NCBI RefSeq assembly: GCF_002934665.1
Contig: NZ_NIRS01000011.1
Span: 1 to 43,362, forward strand
Direction: 5' to 3'
Origin: Pseudomonas laurylsulfatiphila
Lineage (GTDB): Bacteria; Pseudomonadota; Gammaproteobacteria; Pseudomonadales; Pseudomonadaceae
DNA: 43,362 bases
The notes under the pieces are model-generated. The model was not told where the DNA came from and did no database searches. It saw nothing but the letters and a program-made list of their open reading frames with translations. Positions 9,442 to 17,659 of this stretch are shown one piece after another. A program made the position numbers and the translations under genes. Every line of letters begins with the position of its first letter. Position 1 is the stretch's first letter.

Positions 9442-10795
9442 GTCGGGTAAGGGTTCGATCCTTCGCTACTTCAAGGGTTCTGCTTCGCTTGAGGGCCAGC
9501 CGCTGCCGGAGGTCAACAAGGCGTTGATCGAAGATGCGCCGCGTGTGGTGCGGCTGACGATCTGGGCGATCATCGCGTTCTTCGTCTTCCTGATGCTCTG
9601 GGCCAACTTCGCGGTCATCGACGAAGTGACCAAGGGCGATGGCAAGGCGATTCCGTCGTCGAAGATCCAGAAAATCCAGAACCTTGAGGGTGGTATCGTT
9701 TCCGAGCTGTTCGTCAAGGAAGGCCAGATCGTCGAAGCCGGTGCACCGCTGCTTCGCCTGGACGACACGCGATTTGCGTCGAACGTCGGTGAAACCGAGG
9801 CCGATCGCTTGTCGATGGTGCTGCGGGTCGAGCGCCTGAACGCCGAGCTGGAAGATCGTCCACTGAACTTCCCCGAGGATGTACTCAAGGCCGTGCCGGG
9901 TCAGGCCAAGAACGAAGAGTCGCTCTATATCAGCCGCCGCCAGCAGTTGCTCGACGAGATTGGCGGCTTGCAGGAGCAGTTGATCCAGCGCCAGCAGGAA
10001 CTGCGCGAATTCACGTCCAAGCAGGCGCAGTACCGTCAGCAATTGGGCTTCCAGCGTCAGGAAATCAGCATGTCCGAGCCATTGGTGGCCCAGGGCGCGG
10101 TATCGCCGGTGGAGGTTCTGCGCCTCAGGCGTGCCGAAGCGGAGACCCGTGGTCAGCTCGACGCCACCACCCTGGCTATTCCGCGAGCCGAGTCGGCGAT
10201 CAAGGAAGTACAGCGCAAAATTGACGAAACCCGCGGCAAGTTCCGTAGCGAAGCCCTGACCCAACTCAATGAAGCACGGACCGATCTGAACAAGGCCCAG
10301 GCCACCGGCAAGGCCCTGGAAGACCGGGTCAGCCGAACGCTGGTCACTTCGCCGGTGCGGGGTATCGTCAACAAGCTGCTGGTCAATACCATCGGCGGGG
10401 TTATCCAGCCAGGCAGCGACCTGGTGGAAATCGTACCGCTGGACGACACCTTGCTGGTCGAGGCGAAGATTCGCCCGCAGGACATCGCGTTCCTGCATCC
10501 GGGGCAGGAAGCGACGGTGAAATTCACCGCCTATGACTACACCATCTACGGTGGGATGAAGGCCAAGCTGGAACAGATCGGTGCCGACACCATTACCGAC
10601 GATGACAAGAAAACCACCTATTACATCATCAAGCTGCGCACCGACCGCAGCCACTTGGGCACCGACGAAAAACCCTTGTTGATCATTCCGGGGATGGTGG
10701 CTTCCGTGGACATCATCACCGGCAAGAAGACTATCCTCAGCTACCTGCTCAAGCCGATCATCCGCGCGCGGGCCGAGGCGCTGCACGAGCGGTAA
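9431..10795 (+). CDS. lapC: LapC, HlyD-family membrane fusion protein of the adhesin exporter
   Basis: A 454-residue periplasmic adaptor joining LapB to LapE. Seen: a short cytoplasmic N-terminus, one membrane helix at about residues 42-60 (VVRLTIWAIIAFFVFLMLW), then the beta-barrel/lipoyl motif QNLEGGIVSELFVKEGQIV, long coiled-coil hairpins at about 125-300, and the second lipoyl half VTSPVRGIVNKLLVNTIGG. This is the standard layout of type I secretion adaptors of the HlyD/LapC/PrtE group. GTG 9431 is preceded by AAGGGG at 9418-9423 and overlaps the end of lapB. The operon appears to end here; a REPIN follows within about 25 bases. Confidence 0.91.
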   Translation: MLLKSGKGSILRYFKGSASLEGQPLPEVNKALIEDAPRVVRLTIWAIIAFFVFLMLWANFAVIDEVTKGDGKAIPSSKIQKIQNLEGGIVSELFVKEGQIVEAGAPLLRLDDTRFASNVGETEADRLSMVLRVERLNAELEDRPLNFPEDVLKAVPGQAKNEESLYISRRQQLLDEIGGLQEQLIQRQQELREFTSKQAQYRQQLGFQRQEISMSEPLVAQGAVSPVEVLRLRRAEAETRGQLDATTLAIPRAESAIKEVQRKIDETRGKFRSEALTQLNEARTDLNKAQATGKALEDRVSRTLVTSPVRGIVNKLLVNTIGGVIQPGSDLVEIVPLDDTLLVEAKIRPQDIAFLHPGQEATVKFTAYDYTIYGGMKAKLEQIGADTITDDDKKTTYYIIKLRTDRSHLGTDEKPLLIIPGMVASVDIITGKKTILSYLLKPIIRARAEALHER

Positions 10796-10816
10796 TTCGT
10801 CATTGAGGCTGATGGC

Positions 10817-10914
10817 CCCATCGCGAGCAGGCTCGCTCCTACACCGTTTTTTGCTGGATCACAATTTTGTGCCCAACGAAGATCCCCTGTGGGAGCGAGC
10901 CTGCTCGCGATGGC
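10817..10914. repeat. REPIN (inverted pair of REP palindromes)
   Basis: Two REP copies face each other. CATCGCGAGCAGGCTCGCTCC starts at about 10819, and its reverse complement (GGGAGCGAGCCTGCTCGCGATG) ends at about 10912, with some 45 bases of unique DNA between them. One arm has CTACA instead of CCACA. Such pairs are non-autonomous elements mobilised by RAYT transposases encoded elsewhere. This copy sits between lapC and the dioxygenase operon and may also block transcription from lapC. Confidence 0.88.
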
Positions 10915-11165
10915 GTCAGTGGAAACACCACAATCCCGTCAGTAAGTGACAAATAACGTCACTCCTCAATCCATACAGTCCCTTTTCAATCGCCATATCG
11001 TTATTCATTAATGGTATTTAAATTTCGATTCTTATACCTATAAAGTCAATCTCCTGCGTACCTGCCGACCAATCGGCGCGCCGCACGACACGAACCAACA
11101 CGGGACATCCGTGAGTTTCTGATCGACGCGCGCGCCCTTGAGCGTGCCGTGCGTGGGAGTGATTT
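10915..11165 (+). promoter_or_regulatory. Leader of the dioxygenase/ABC operon
   Basis: Non-coding. An AT-rich block at about 10985-11045 (including TTATTCATTAATGG and TTCTTATACCTATAAAG) contrasts with GC-rich flanks and is the likely promoter/activator region. Its AT-rich character resembles that of CysB-type sulfur-starvation promoters, but I could not fix a specific operator. GGGAG at 11154-11158 is the ribosome site for the ATG at 11166. Confidence 0.4.
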
Positions 11166-12053
11166 ATGTCTGCAGCTTCAGCTTCGCCAAGCATCGCGCC
11201 ACAATTCTTTGAAATCCGCCCGTTCAGCGGAGCGGTGGGCGCCGAAATCCTCGGCCTCGATTTGTCCCGCCCGATCAATGATCAGGACTTTGCCCGCATT
11301 CACCGCGCGCACCTGGACCATCATGTGGTGGTGTTCCGCGACCAGCGCATCACCCCGCAACAGCACATCGATTTCAGCCGTCGTTTTGGCGTATTGCAGA
11401 TTCACGTGCTCAAGCAGTTCCTGCTGGCAGGGCATCCGGAAATCCTCATCGTTTCCAACATCGTCGAAAACGGCCAGAACATCGGCCTGGGCGACGCCGG
11501 CAAGTTCTGGCATTCCGATCTCTCCTACAAACAACTGCCGAGCCTGGGCTCGATGCTGCATGCCCAGGAGCTGCCAGCGGAGGGTGGCGACACCTTGTTC
11601 GCCGACATGCACAAGGCCTGGGACAACCTGCCCGAGGCGCTGCGCAAAGCGGTGGAAGGCCGCTCGGCCGCGCACTCCTACACGGCGCGATACAGCGAAA
11701 CCAAATTCGAAGGCAACTGGCGCCCGACCCTGACCCCGGAGCAACTGGCCCAGGTCGCCGAAGTCGTCCACCCGGTCGTGCGTACCCACCCGGAAAACGG
11801 CCGCAAGGCCTTGTTCGTCAGCGAGGGGTTCACCACCCGCATCGTTGGCCTGCCGGAGGACGAGAGCCAGCAACTGCTGGCCGAGCTCTACGCCCACAGC
11901 GTGTTGCCGCAAAACATCTACCGCCATCAATGGCAGCCCCATGACCTGGTGTTCTGGGACAACCGTTCGCTGATCCACCTCGCCGCCGGCTGCCCCAGCC
12001 ATCTGCGCCGCAAGCTGTATCGCACCACCATCCAGGGCGACGCGCCTTTCTGA
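11166..12053 (+). CDS. TauD/TfdA-family 2-oxoglutarate, Fe(II)-dependent dioxygenase
   Basis: A 295-residue cytoplasmic enzyme of the family that oxidatively releases sulfite or sulfate from sulfonates and sulfate esters (TauD, AtsK) or cleaves ether bonds (TfdA). Seen: N-terminal LSGAVGAEILGLDLSR-like family signature, iron ligands H116 and D118 in WHSDLSYK, distal His H271 in the DNRSLIH motif, and 2-oxoglutarate-binding Arg in RRKLYRTT (282 or 286). Length fits the family. It is followed after 18 bases by an ABC binding protein, ATPase and permease, so the enzyme probably desaturates nothing but attacks the compound this transporter imports. The family and context suggest an organosulfur substrate, but TfdA-like substrates cannot be excluded. 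Confidence 0.82.
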   Translation: MSAASASPSIAPQFFEIRPFSGAVGAEILGLDLSRPINDQDFARIHRAHLDHHVVVFRDQRITPQQHIDFSRRFGVLQIHVLKQFLLAGHPEILIVSNIVENGQNIGLGDAGKFWHSDLSYKQLPSLGSMLHAQELPAEGGDTLFADMHKAWDNLPEALRKAVEGRSAAHSYTARYSETKFEGNWRPTLTPEQLAQVAEVVHPVVRTHPENGRKALFVSEGFTTRIVGLPEDESQQLLAELYAHSVLPQNIYRHQWQPHDLVFWDNRSLIHLAAGCPSHLRRKLYRTTIQGDAPF

Positions 12054-12071
12054 ATTGCCGGAGATTTGATC

Positions 12072-13097
12072 ATGTCCAAACGTCTGCCCTTTGCCCCCCT
12101 GGCCGCCGCCATCGGCCTGGGTTTCAGCCTGATCGCCGGCAGCCTGGTGGCGCCGACCGTGGCCCACGCCGAAGGTGAAATCCGCATCGCTGAGCAGTTC
12201 GGTATCGTCTACCTGCTGCTCAACGTGGTGCGCGATCAGAACCTGATCGAGAAGTACGGCAAGCAGGAAGGTATCGACATCAAGGTCGACTGGACCCAGC
12301 TCTCGGGCGGCGCGGCGGTCAACGATGCGCTGCTGTCCGGCTCGATCGATATTGCCGGTGCCGGTGTCGGCCCGCTGCTGACCATCTGGGATCGCACCCA
12401 TGGCAAGCAGAACGTCAAGGCCGTGGCTTCCCTCGGTAACTTCCCGTACTACCTGGTGAGCAACAACCCCAAGGTCAAGACCATCGCCGACTTCACCGAG
12501 AAGGACCGCATCGCGGTGCCCGCAGTGGGCGTGTCGGTACAGTCGCGCTTCCTGCAGTACGCGGCCGCCAGGCAGTGGGGCGACAAGGAATTCAATCGCC
12601 TCGACAAGTACACCATCGCTGTTCCGCATCCTGATGCCACGGCTGCGCTGATTGCTGGCGGAACCGAGTTGACCGGGCACTTTTCCAACCCGCCATTCCA
12701 GGATCAAGCGCTGGAAAATCCCAATGTACACGTGGTGCTGAACACCTATGACCTGCTCGGTCCGAACTCGCCGACTGTTCTGTTCGCCACCGAGAAATTC
12801 CGCAACGAGAACCCGAAAACCTACAAAGCCTTCGTCGAAGCGCTGACCGAGGCCGCACAGTTTGCGCAGAACGATAAAGGCGCAGCGGCGGACACTTACA
12901 TCCGCGTGACCAAGGCCAAAATCGACCGCGCCGCGTTGCTGAAAATCATCGACAACCCGCAGTTCGAGTTCAGCGTCACGCCGAAAAACACTTACCCGTT
13001 GGCCGAGTTCCTTTACCGCGTCGGCGCGATCAAAAACAAACCGGATTCGTGGAAGGATTACTTCTTCCAGGACGCCAAGCCGCTGCAAGGGAGCTGA
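12072..13097 (+). CDS. ABC transporter periplasmic substrate-binding protein (SsuA/TauA/NMT1-like)
   Basis: A 341-residue periplasmic binding protein. Seen: Sec signal peptide ending THE-like AHA (residues about 1-35, basic start MSKRLPF, hydrophobic core, APTVAHAE), then the NMT1/SsuA-like fold with IRIAEQFGIVYLLLNVVRDQ, the LSGGAAVNDALLSGSIDIAG ligand-domain signature, and VASLGNFPYYLVSNN. ATG 12072 has CCGGAG at 12058-12063; a TTG two codons upstream is less likely. It lies between the dioxygenase and the ATPase gene. The family binds nitrate, sulfonates, taurine or thiamine precursors; the neighbouring TauD-type enzyme points to a sulfur compound. Confidence 0.85.
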   Translation: MSKRLPFAPLAAAIGLGFSLIAGSLVAPTVAHAEGEIRIAEQFGIVYLLLNVVRDQNLIEKYGKQEGIDIKVDWTQLSGGAAVNDALLSGSIDIAGAGVGPLLTIWDRTHGKQNVKAVASLGNFPYYLVSNNPKVKTIADFTEKDRIAVPAVGVSVQSRFLQYAAARQWGDKEFNRLDKYTIAVPHPDATAALIAGGTELTGHFSNPPFQDQALENPNVHVVLNTYDLLGPNSPTVLFATEKFRNENPKTYKAFVEALTEAAQFAQNDKGAAADTYIRVTKAKIDRAALLKIIDNPQFEFSVTPKNTYPLAEFLYRVGAIKNKPDSWKDYFFQDAKPLQGS

Positions 13098-13102
13098 CCG
13101 AA

Positions 13103-13963
13103 ATGAACGCCCCTTTGCAAGGCCACACGGTCAGCAATCCGATCGCGGCAGCCCAGGCGCTGCTGTCGGTCGACAACGTCAGCCTCGAGTACCGCACGCC
13201 GCAGCGGGTGGTGCGGGCGACCCATCAAGTCAGTTTCGAGATCGACCCGGCGGACCGTTTTGTCCTGCTCGGGCCGTCCGGTTGCGGCAAGTCGACATTG
13301 CTCAAGGCCGCTGCCGGCTTCATCCAGCCCGTGGAAGGTGAGATCCGTCTGCAAGGCCAGCGCGTCGATGCGCCGGGGCCGGACCGGATCGTGGTGTTCC
13401 AGGAGTTCGATCAACTGCCACCGTGGAAAACCGTCAAACAGAACGTGATGTTTCCGCTGCTCGCCTCGAAAACCCTCAAGCGCAAAGAGGCTGAAGCGCG
13501 GGCGTTGCACTACCTGGAGAAGGTCGGTCTGGCGGCGTTTGCCGATGCCTATCCGCACACCTTGTCCGGTGGCATGAAGGCTCGGGTTGCCATCGCCCGG
13601 GCGCTGGCGATGCAGCCGAAAATCCTCTTGATGGACGAACCCTTCGCCGCCCTCGACGCGCTGACCCGACGCAAGATGCAGGAAGAACTGCTGCTGCTCT
13701 GGGAAGAGGTGCGCTTCACGCTGCTGTTCGTCACGCACTCCATCGAAGAGGCGCTGGTGGTGGGTAACCGCATTCTGTTGCTGTCTCCGCATCCGGGGCG
13801 AGTGCGGGCGGAAGTGCACAGCCACCAATACGATTTGCACAGCCTCGGCGGTGTGGCGTTTCAGGAATCGGCGCGCCGCATTCACCGGCTGTTGTTCGAC
13901 GAAGGTCAATCACTGCAAGCCGAGCATGAGCTGGATTTCGCTGACATCCGCATCGCTTATTGA
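13103..13963 (+). CDS. ABC transporter ATPase (SsuB/TauB-like)
   Basis: A 286-residue nucleotide-binding subunit. Seen: Walker A GPSGCGKST at residues 57-65, Q-loop in VVFQEFDQLPPWKTVKQN, signature LSGGMKARVAIARAL, Walker B ILLMDEPFAALD, and the H-loop in FVTHSIEEAL. The PPWKTVxxN stretch after the Q-loop is typical of the SsuB/TauB/NrtD group. The ATG at 13103 lies six bases after the binding-protein stop. The C-terminus (about 230-286) extends past the core domain and is of unknown role. It energises the permease encoded next. Confidence 0.9.
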   Translation: MNAPLQGHTVSNPIAAAQALLSVDNVSLEYRTPQRVVRATHQVSFEIDPADRFVLLGPSGCGKSTLLKAAAGFIQPVEGEIRLQGQRVDAPGPDRIVVFQEFDQLPPWKTVKQNVMFPLLASKTLKRKEAEARALHYLEKVGLAAFADAYPHTLSGGMKARVAIARALAMQPKILLMDEPFAALDALTRRKMQEELLLLWEEVRFTLLFVTHSIEEALVVGNRILLLSPHPGRVRAEVHSHQYDLHSLGGVAFQESARRIHRLLFDEGQSLQAEHELDFADIRIAY

Positions 13964-13984
13964 GCCAGTTGAGAGGAGGGCCCG

Positions 13985-14851
13985 ATGAGCCATTTATCAT
14001 CCCCGCGTGAAGCGTTCGAAACGGTTTTGCAGCCACTGACCAGCGTGCCGCTGGAGCGTGAACTGCCTCTTGGCCAACGCCTGTGGCAACAGGGCTGGTT
14101 GCGTAAAAGCCTGATCCTGGTGTTGCTCGCCGTGCTCTGGGAAGCCGTTGCGCGCTATCAGAACAACGATCTGCTGCTGCCGAGCTTCTTGCAGACCGCT
14201 CACGCGTTGTACGACGGCCTGCTCAGTGGCGAGCTGCTGGGCAAGGTGTGGATCTCCTTGGTGGTGTTGCTCAAGGGTTACCTGATCGGCATCGTCCTGG
14301 CGTTTGGCCTGACGACGCTGGCGGTGTCGACGCAATTCGGTCGCGACTTGCTCAGTACCCTGACTTCGATGTTCAACCCGTTGCCCGCTATCGCGCTATT
14401 GCCGCTGGCGCTGTTGTGGTTCGGCCTGGGGCAGAACAGCCTGATTTTCGTGCTGGTGCATTCGGTGCTTTGGGCCTTGGCGCTCAACACCTACGCCGGG
14501 TTTCTCGGCGTCTCGGAAACACTGCGCATGGCCGGGCGCAACTATGGCCTCAAGGGCATGCGTTTTGTGCTGTTCATCCTGATCCCGGCGGCGCTGCCGT
14601 CGATCCTCGCCGGGTTGAAAATCGGCTGGGCTTTTGCCTGGCGGACGTTGATTGCTGCCGAGTTAGTGTTTGGCGCGACCAGCGGTAAGGGTGGGTTGGG
14701 GTGGTACATCTTTCAGAATCGCAATGAGCTGTACACCGACAAGGTGTTTGCCGGCTTGGCGGTGGTGATTCTGATTGGGTTGCTGGTGGAGAATCTGGTG
14801 TTTGATTCGTTGGAGCGGGTGACGGTGAAGCGCTGGGGGATGCAGCGCTGA
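13985..14851 (+). CDS. ABC transporter permease (SsuC/TauC-like)
   Basis: A 288-residue inner-membrane permease of the BPD-transport family. Seen: a cytoplasmic N-terminus of about 40 residues, six predicted membrane helices, and the coupling (EAA-like) loop AGRNYGLKGMRFVLFILIP, which docks on the ATPase. GGAGGG at 13974-13979 is a strong ribosome site. This is the last gene of the four-gene operon, and a hairpin-forming repeat follows within 10 bases of the stop. Confidence 0.9.
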   Translation: MSHLSSPREAFETVLQPLTSVPLERELPLGQRLWQQGWLRKSLILVLLAVLWEAVARYQNNDLLLPSFLQTAHALYDGLLSGELLGKVWISLVVLLKGYLIGIVLAFGLTTLAVSTQFGRDLLSTLTSMFNPLPAIALLPLALLWFGLGQNSLIFVLVHSVLWALALNTYAGFLGVSETLRMAGRNYGLKGMRFVLFILIPAALPSILAGLKIGWAFAWRTLIAAELVFGATSGKGGLGWYIFQNRNELYTDKVFAGLAVVILIGLLVENLVFDSLERVTVKRWGMQR

Positions 14852-14857
14852 TCGGAA

Positions 14858-14910
14858 ATCAAAAGATCGCATTCCTCTGTAGGCGCTGCCGAAGGCTGCG
14901 ATCTTTTGAT
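14858..14910. repeat. Long hairpin repeat (ATCAAAAGATCGC) after the permease gene
   Basis: ATCAAAAGATCGC at 14858-14870 is repeated exactly inverted at 14898-14910 around the centre TAGGCGCTGCCGAAGG. Repeats of this wording (GATCTTTTGATC with GCAGCCTTCGGC) are scattered through fluorescens-group genomes. It has no REP core, so it is a second repeat family. Its place right after an operon end, with a TTTTG run in the stem, suggests it can also stop transcription. Confidence 0.65.
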
Positions 14911-14959
14911 CTGCTAGCATTGCATCTGGATCAATCCTGATCGGCCATGAGTGCCCTGC

Positions 14960-15880
14960 ATGCAACTCCCGGACATGAACCTGTTGGTCGCCCTCGACGC
15001 CTTGCTCGACGAGGGTAGTGTGGTGGGGGCGGCGCGGCGGATGAACCTGAGCCCGGCGGCCATGAGCCGGACGTTGACGCGCATCCGCGAAGCCATTGGC
15101 GATCCGATCCTGGTGCGCGCCGGCCGTGGTCTGGTGCCGACACCCAAGGCGCTGGAATTGCGCGAGCAAGTGCGCAGCGTTGTCGAGCAGGCCGGGTTGT
15201 TGTTTCGGTCGGCCGATGTGGTGGAGCTGAGTTCGCTGCGGCGGCGGTTCAGTATTCGGGCCAACGACTTCTTTGTCGGTGTTTACGGCGGCAGGTTGTT
15301 CGACACCCTCGACCGGCAGGCGCCGCACTGTGAATTGCGTTTCGTCCCGGAAGGCGATGGCGATGATGAGGCCTTGCGCGAAGGTCGCATCGATCTGAGT
15401 GTCAGCAACACACGGCCGTTGACCCCGGAAGTGAAGGTTCAGAACCTGTTTTCCACCCACTTCGTCGGCCTGGTGCGCGAGGATCATCCGCTGCTGGACG
15501 AAGAGATCACGGCAGAGCGCTATGCCGGTTATTCCCATATCAGCATGTCCCGGCGTGGCATTGCCCGGGGGCCGATCGATACCGCGCTCAATGCCCTGGG
15601 CCTGGAGCGGCGGGTGGCGGTGATCGCGCCGAGCTTTCATGCGGCGATGTTTGCCTTGCCCGATTCCGACCTGATCCTGCCGGTGCCCAAGGAAGCCTTG
15701 CTGAGCGTGCGGCGGCTGGGGTTGAAACTGCGCTCGTTCAACCTGCCGATTCCGTTGCCGACCCTGATGCTGACCCAGGCCTGGCACCCGCGCTTCGACA
15801 AGGACCCGGCGCACCGCTGGCTGCGTGAAACCCTGAAAACCTGCTGCGATGAAACGTGGCTGGCTGCGCAGCCGGACTGA
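14960..15880 (+). CDS. LysR-family transcriptional regulator
   Basis: A 306-residue LysR-type regulator. Seen: N-terminal winged HTH (MNLLVALDALLDEGSVVGAA, then LSPAAMSRTLTRIREAIGDP and VRAGRGLVPTPKALEL, residues about 6-70), then a periplasmic-binding-like effector domain. The opening and the LSPAAMSRTL helix resemble the NodD/LeuO-like branch. Start is uncertain: ATG 14960 and GTG 14951 both lack a good ribosome site. It reads in the same direction as the MFS pump operon 220 bases downstream and may control that operon, itself, or the uptake operon upstream. The target cannot be read from the sequence. Confidence 0.85.
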   Translation: MQLPDMNLLVALDALLDEGSVVGAARRMNLSPAAMSRTLTRIREAIGDPILVRAGRGLVPTPKALELREQVRSVVEQAGLLFRSADVVELSSLRRRFSIRANDFFVGVYGGRLFDTLDRQAPHCELRFVPEGDGDDEALREGRIDLSVSNTRPLTPEVKVQNLFSTHFVGLVREDHPLLDEEITAERYAGYSHISMSRRGIARGPIDTALNALGLERRVAVIAPSFHAAMFALPDSDLILPVPKEALLSVRRLGLKLRSFNLPIPLPTLMLTQAWHPRFDKDPAHRWLRETLKTCCDETWLAAQPD

Positions 15881-15896
15881 GTTCCTGCGCATAACC

Positions 15897-15988
15897 CTGT
15901 GGGAGCGAGCCTGCTCGCGAAGGCGTTGGGTCAGTCAGTATCAATATTGAATGATAAACCGCATTCGCGAGCAGGCTCGCTCCCACAG
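15897..15988. repeat. REPIN
   Basis: A CTGTGGGAGCGAGCCTGCTC-type arm at 15898-15922 faces its inverse at about 15963-15988 (TTCGCGAGCAGGCTCGCTCC then CACAG). About 37 bases of AT-rich unique DNA lie between the arms. It is near-identical in wording to the REPIN at 10817 and to the one inside the OMF gene at 18746. Confidence 0.9.
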
Positions 15989-16100
15989 AGGTCTTTCATC
16001 ATTGCGTCTGACGCACTTATAACCTGCCAATAAGTTGATTTTCGTCAGGCATCACGCTTTTTAGAATGCTTCGGTCTTTCCACGCCGGAGCTCGCAGTAC

Positions 16101-17633
16101 ATGACTTCCCTTACGGTCACGGCACCTGTCGCGGCGGCCAGCACGGCAGCCGCACCGCCGGTTTTCGGACCGCGGATCATCATCGGCCTGGTGGGCGTGC
16201 TACTGGCGGTGCTGGTGTCGGGCCTGAACGAGATGGTGACCAAGGTCGCGCTCGCCGACATCCGCGGTGCGTTGGCCATCGGCTACGACGAAGGCACCTG
16301 GCTGGTCGCCTGTTATACCGCGACGTCGGTGGCGGCCATGGCGTTTGCGCCGTGGTGTGCGGTGACGTTCTCGTTGCGGCGCTTCACCCTGTGCGCCATC
16401 AGCCTGTTCACCCTGTTGGGTGTGTTGTGCCCCTTCGCCCCGAATTACGAAAGCCTGCTGTTGCTGCGCACCTTGCAAGGCCTGGCGGGCGGCGCACTGC
16501 CCCCCATGTTGATGACCGTGGCCCTGCGGTTTCTGCCCGCCAACGTGAAGTTGTATGGCCTGGCCGGCTATGCCCTGACGGCGACGTTCGGTCCGGGCCT
16601 GGGCACGCCATTGGCCGGGCTGTGGACCGAATACGTCGGCTGGCAATGGACCTTCTGGCAAATCATCGCGCCGTGCCTGATTGCCATGGCCGCGGTAGCG
16701 TACGGCTTGCCCCAGGACCCGCTGCGCCTGGAGCGCTTCAAATCCTTCAACTGGCGCGGATTGCTGCTGGGCTTTCCCGCCATCTGCATGCTGGTGATCG
16801 GCATCCTGCAGGGCAACCGCCTGGACTGGTTCGAGTCGAACCTGATCTGCGGATTGCTCGGTGGCGGGCTGTTGCTGCTGGTGCTGTTTTTGACCGGCGA
16901 GTGGTCGCAGCCGATACCGTTTTTCAAGATGCAGATGCTCGGCATCCGTAACTTGTCTTTTGCCCTGTTGACCCTGGCGGGCGTGCTGGTGGTGTTGCAG
17001 GCGGTGATCATTATCCCGTCCAGCTACCTGGCGCAGGTCCAGGGTTATCGCCCGGTACAGACCGCTCCGATCATGCTGCTGGCGGCGCTGCCGCAATTGA
17101 TTGCGCTGCCGTTGGTGGCGACGCTGTGCAACTTTCGCTGGGTTGATTGCCGCTGGGTATTGGGCATCGGCCTGAGCATGCTGGCGTTGTCGTGCGTCGG
17201 CGGCTCGCAACTGACGTCCGCGTGGATTCGCGACGATTTCTATGTGCTGCAATGGCTGCAGATTTTCGGTCAGCCCATGGCGGTACTGCCGCTGTTGATG
17301 CTGTCCACCGGCAGCATCAACCCGATGCAAGGGCCGTTCGCATCGGCCTGGTTCAACACCGTCAAAGGCCTGTCGGCGGTCATCGCCACCGGGGTGATCG
17401 AAGCGCTGACCACGGCCCGTCTGCATTTTCACTCGACCATGCTGGTCGATCGTCTCGGCAACTCGCCGCTGGCCGAGCGCGACAGCGCAAGTCTCGCTCA
17501 CCGTTTGCATGAGCAAGCGCTGGTGCTCACGTCCTCTGATCTTTACCTGTGCATGGCCGGTATCGCCGTGACCTTGATCCTGCTGATTTTCTGGCTGCCG
17601 ACGCGGATCTATCCGCCGCGCACACCGATCTGA
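16101..17633 (+). CDS. MFS drug:H+ antiporter, DHA2 (EmrB/QacA-like) family
   Basis: A 510-residue inner-membrane efflux transporter with about 14 predicted helices. Seen: helix 1 at about 26-45, the motif LPPMLMTVALRFLP preceded by LRTLQGLAGGALP (motif B region), and GYALTATFGPGLGTPLAGLW, which matches the antiporter motif C region. It has the length and layout of EmrB/FarB-type pumps that work with a periplasmic adaptor and an outer-membrane channel. Both partners are encoded directly downstream, the adaptor 26 bases after this stop. GGAG at 16086-16089 precedes the ATG. Substrate is unknown; the upstream LysR gene is a candidate regulator. Confidence 0.88.
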   Translation: MTSLTVTAPVAAASTAAAPPVFGPRIIIGLVGVLLAVLVSGLNEMVTKVALADIRGALAIGYDEGTWLVACYTATSVAAMAFAPWCAVTFSLRRFTLCAISLFTLLGVLCPFAPNYESLLLLRTLQGLAGGALPPMLMTVALRFLPANVKLYGLAGYALTATFGPGLGTPLAGLWTEYVGWQWTFWQIIAPCLIAMAAVAYGLPQDPLRLERFKSFNWRGLLLGFPAICMLVIGILQGNRLDWFESNLICGLLGGGLLLLVLFLTGEWSQPIPFFKMQMLGIRNLSFALLTLAGVLVVLQAVIIIPSSYLAQVQGYRPVQTAPIMLLAALPQLIALPLVATLCNFRWVDCRWVLGIGLSMLALSCVGGSQLTSAWIRDDFYVLQWLQIFGQPMAVLPLLMLSTGSINPMQGPFASAWFNTVKGLSAVIATGVIEALTTARLHFHSTMLVDRLGNSPLAERDSASLAHRLHEQALVLTSSDLYLCMAGIAVTLILLIFWLPTRIYPPRTPI

Positions 17634-17659
17634 ATGCTCCACTGAAACAGAAGGTTTTT

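Noticed and set aside
12592..13909. Minus-strand ORFs opposite the ABC operon (also 11178-13088)
   Set aside because: Shadow frames of GC-rich genes; the plus strand carries complete family motifs.
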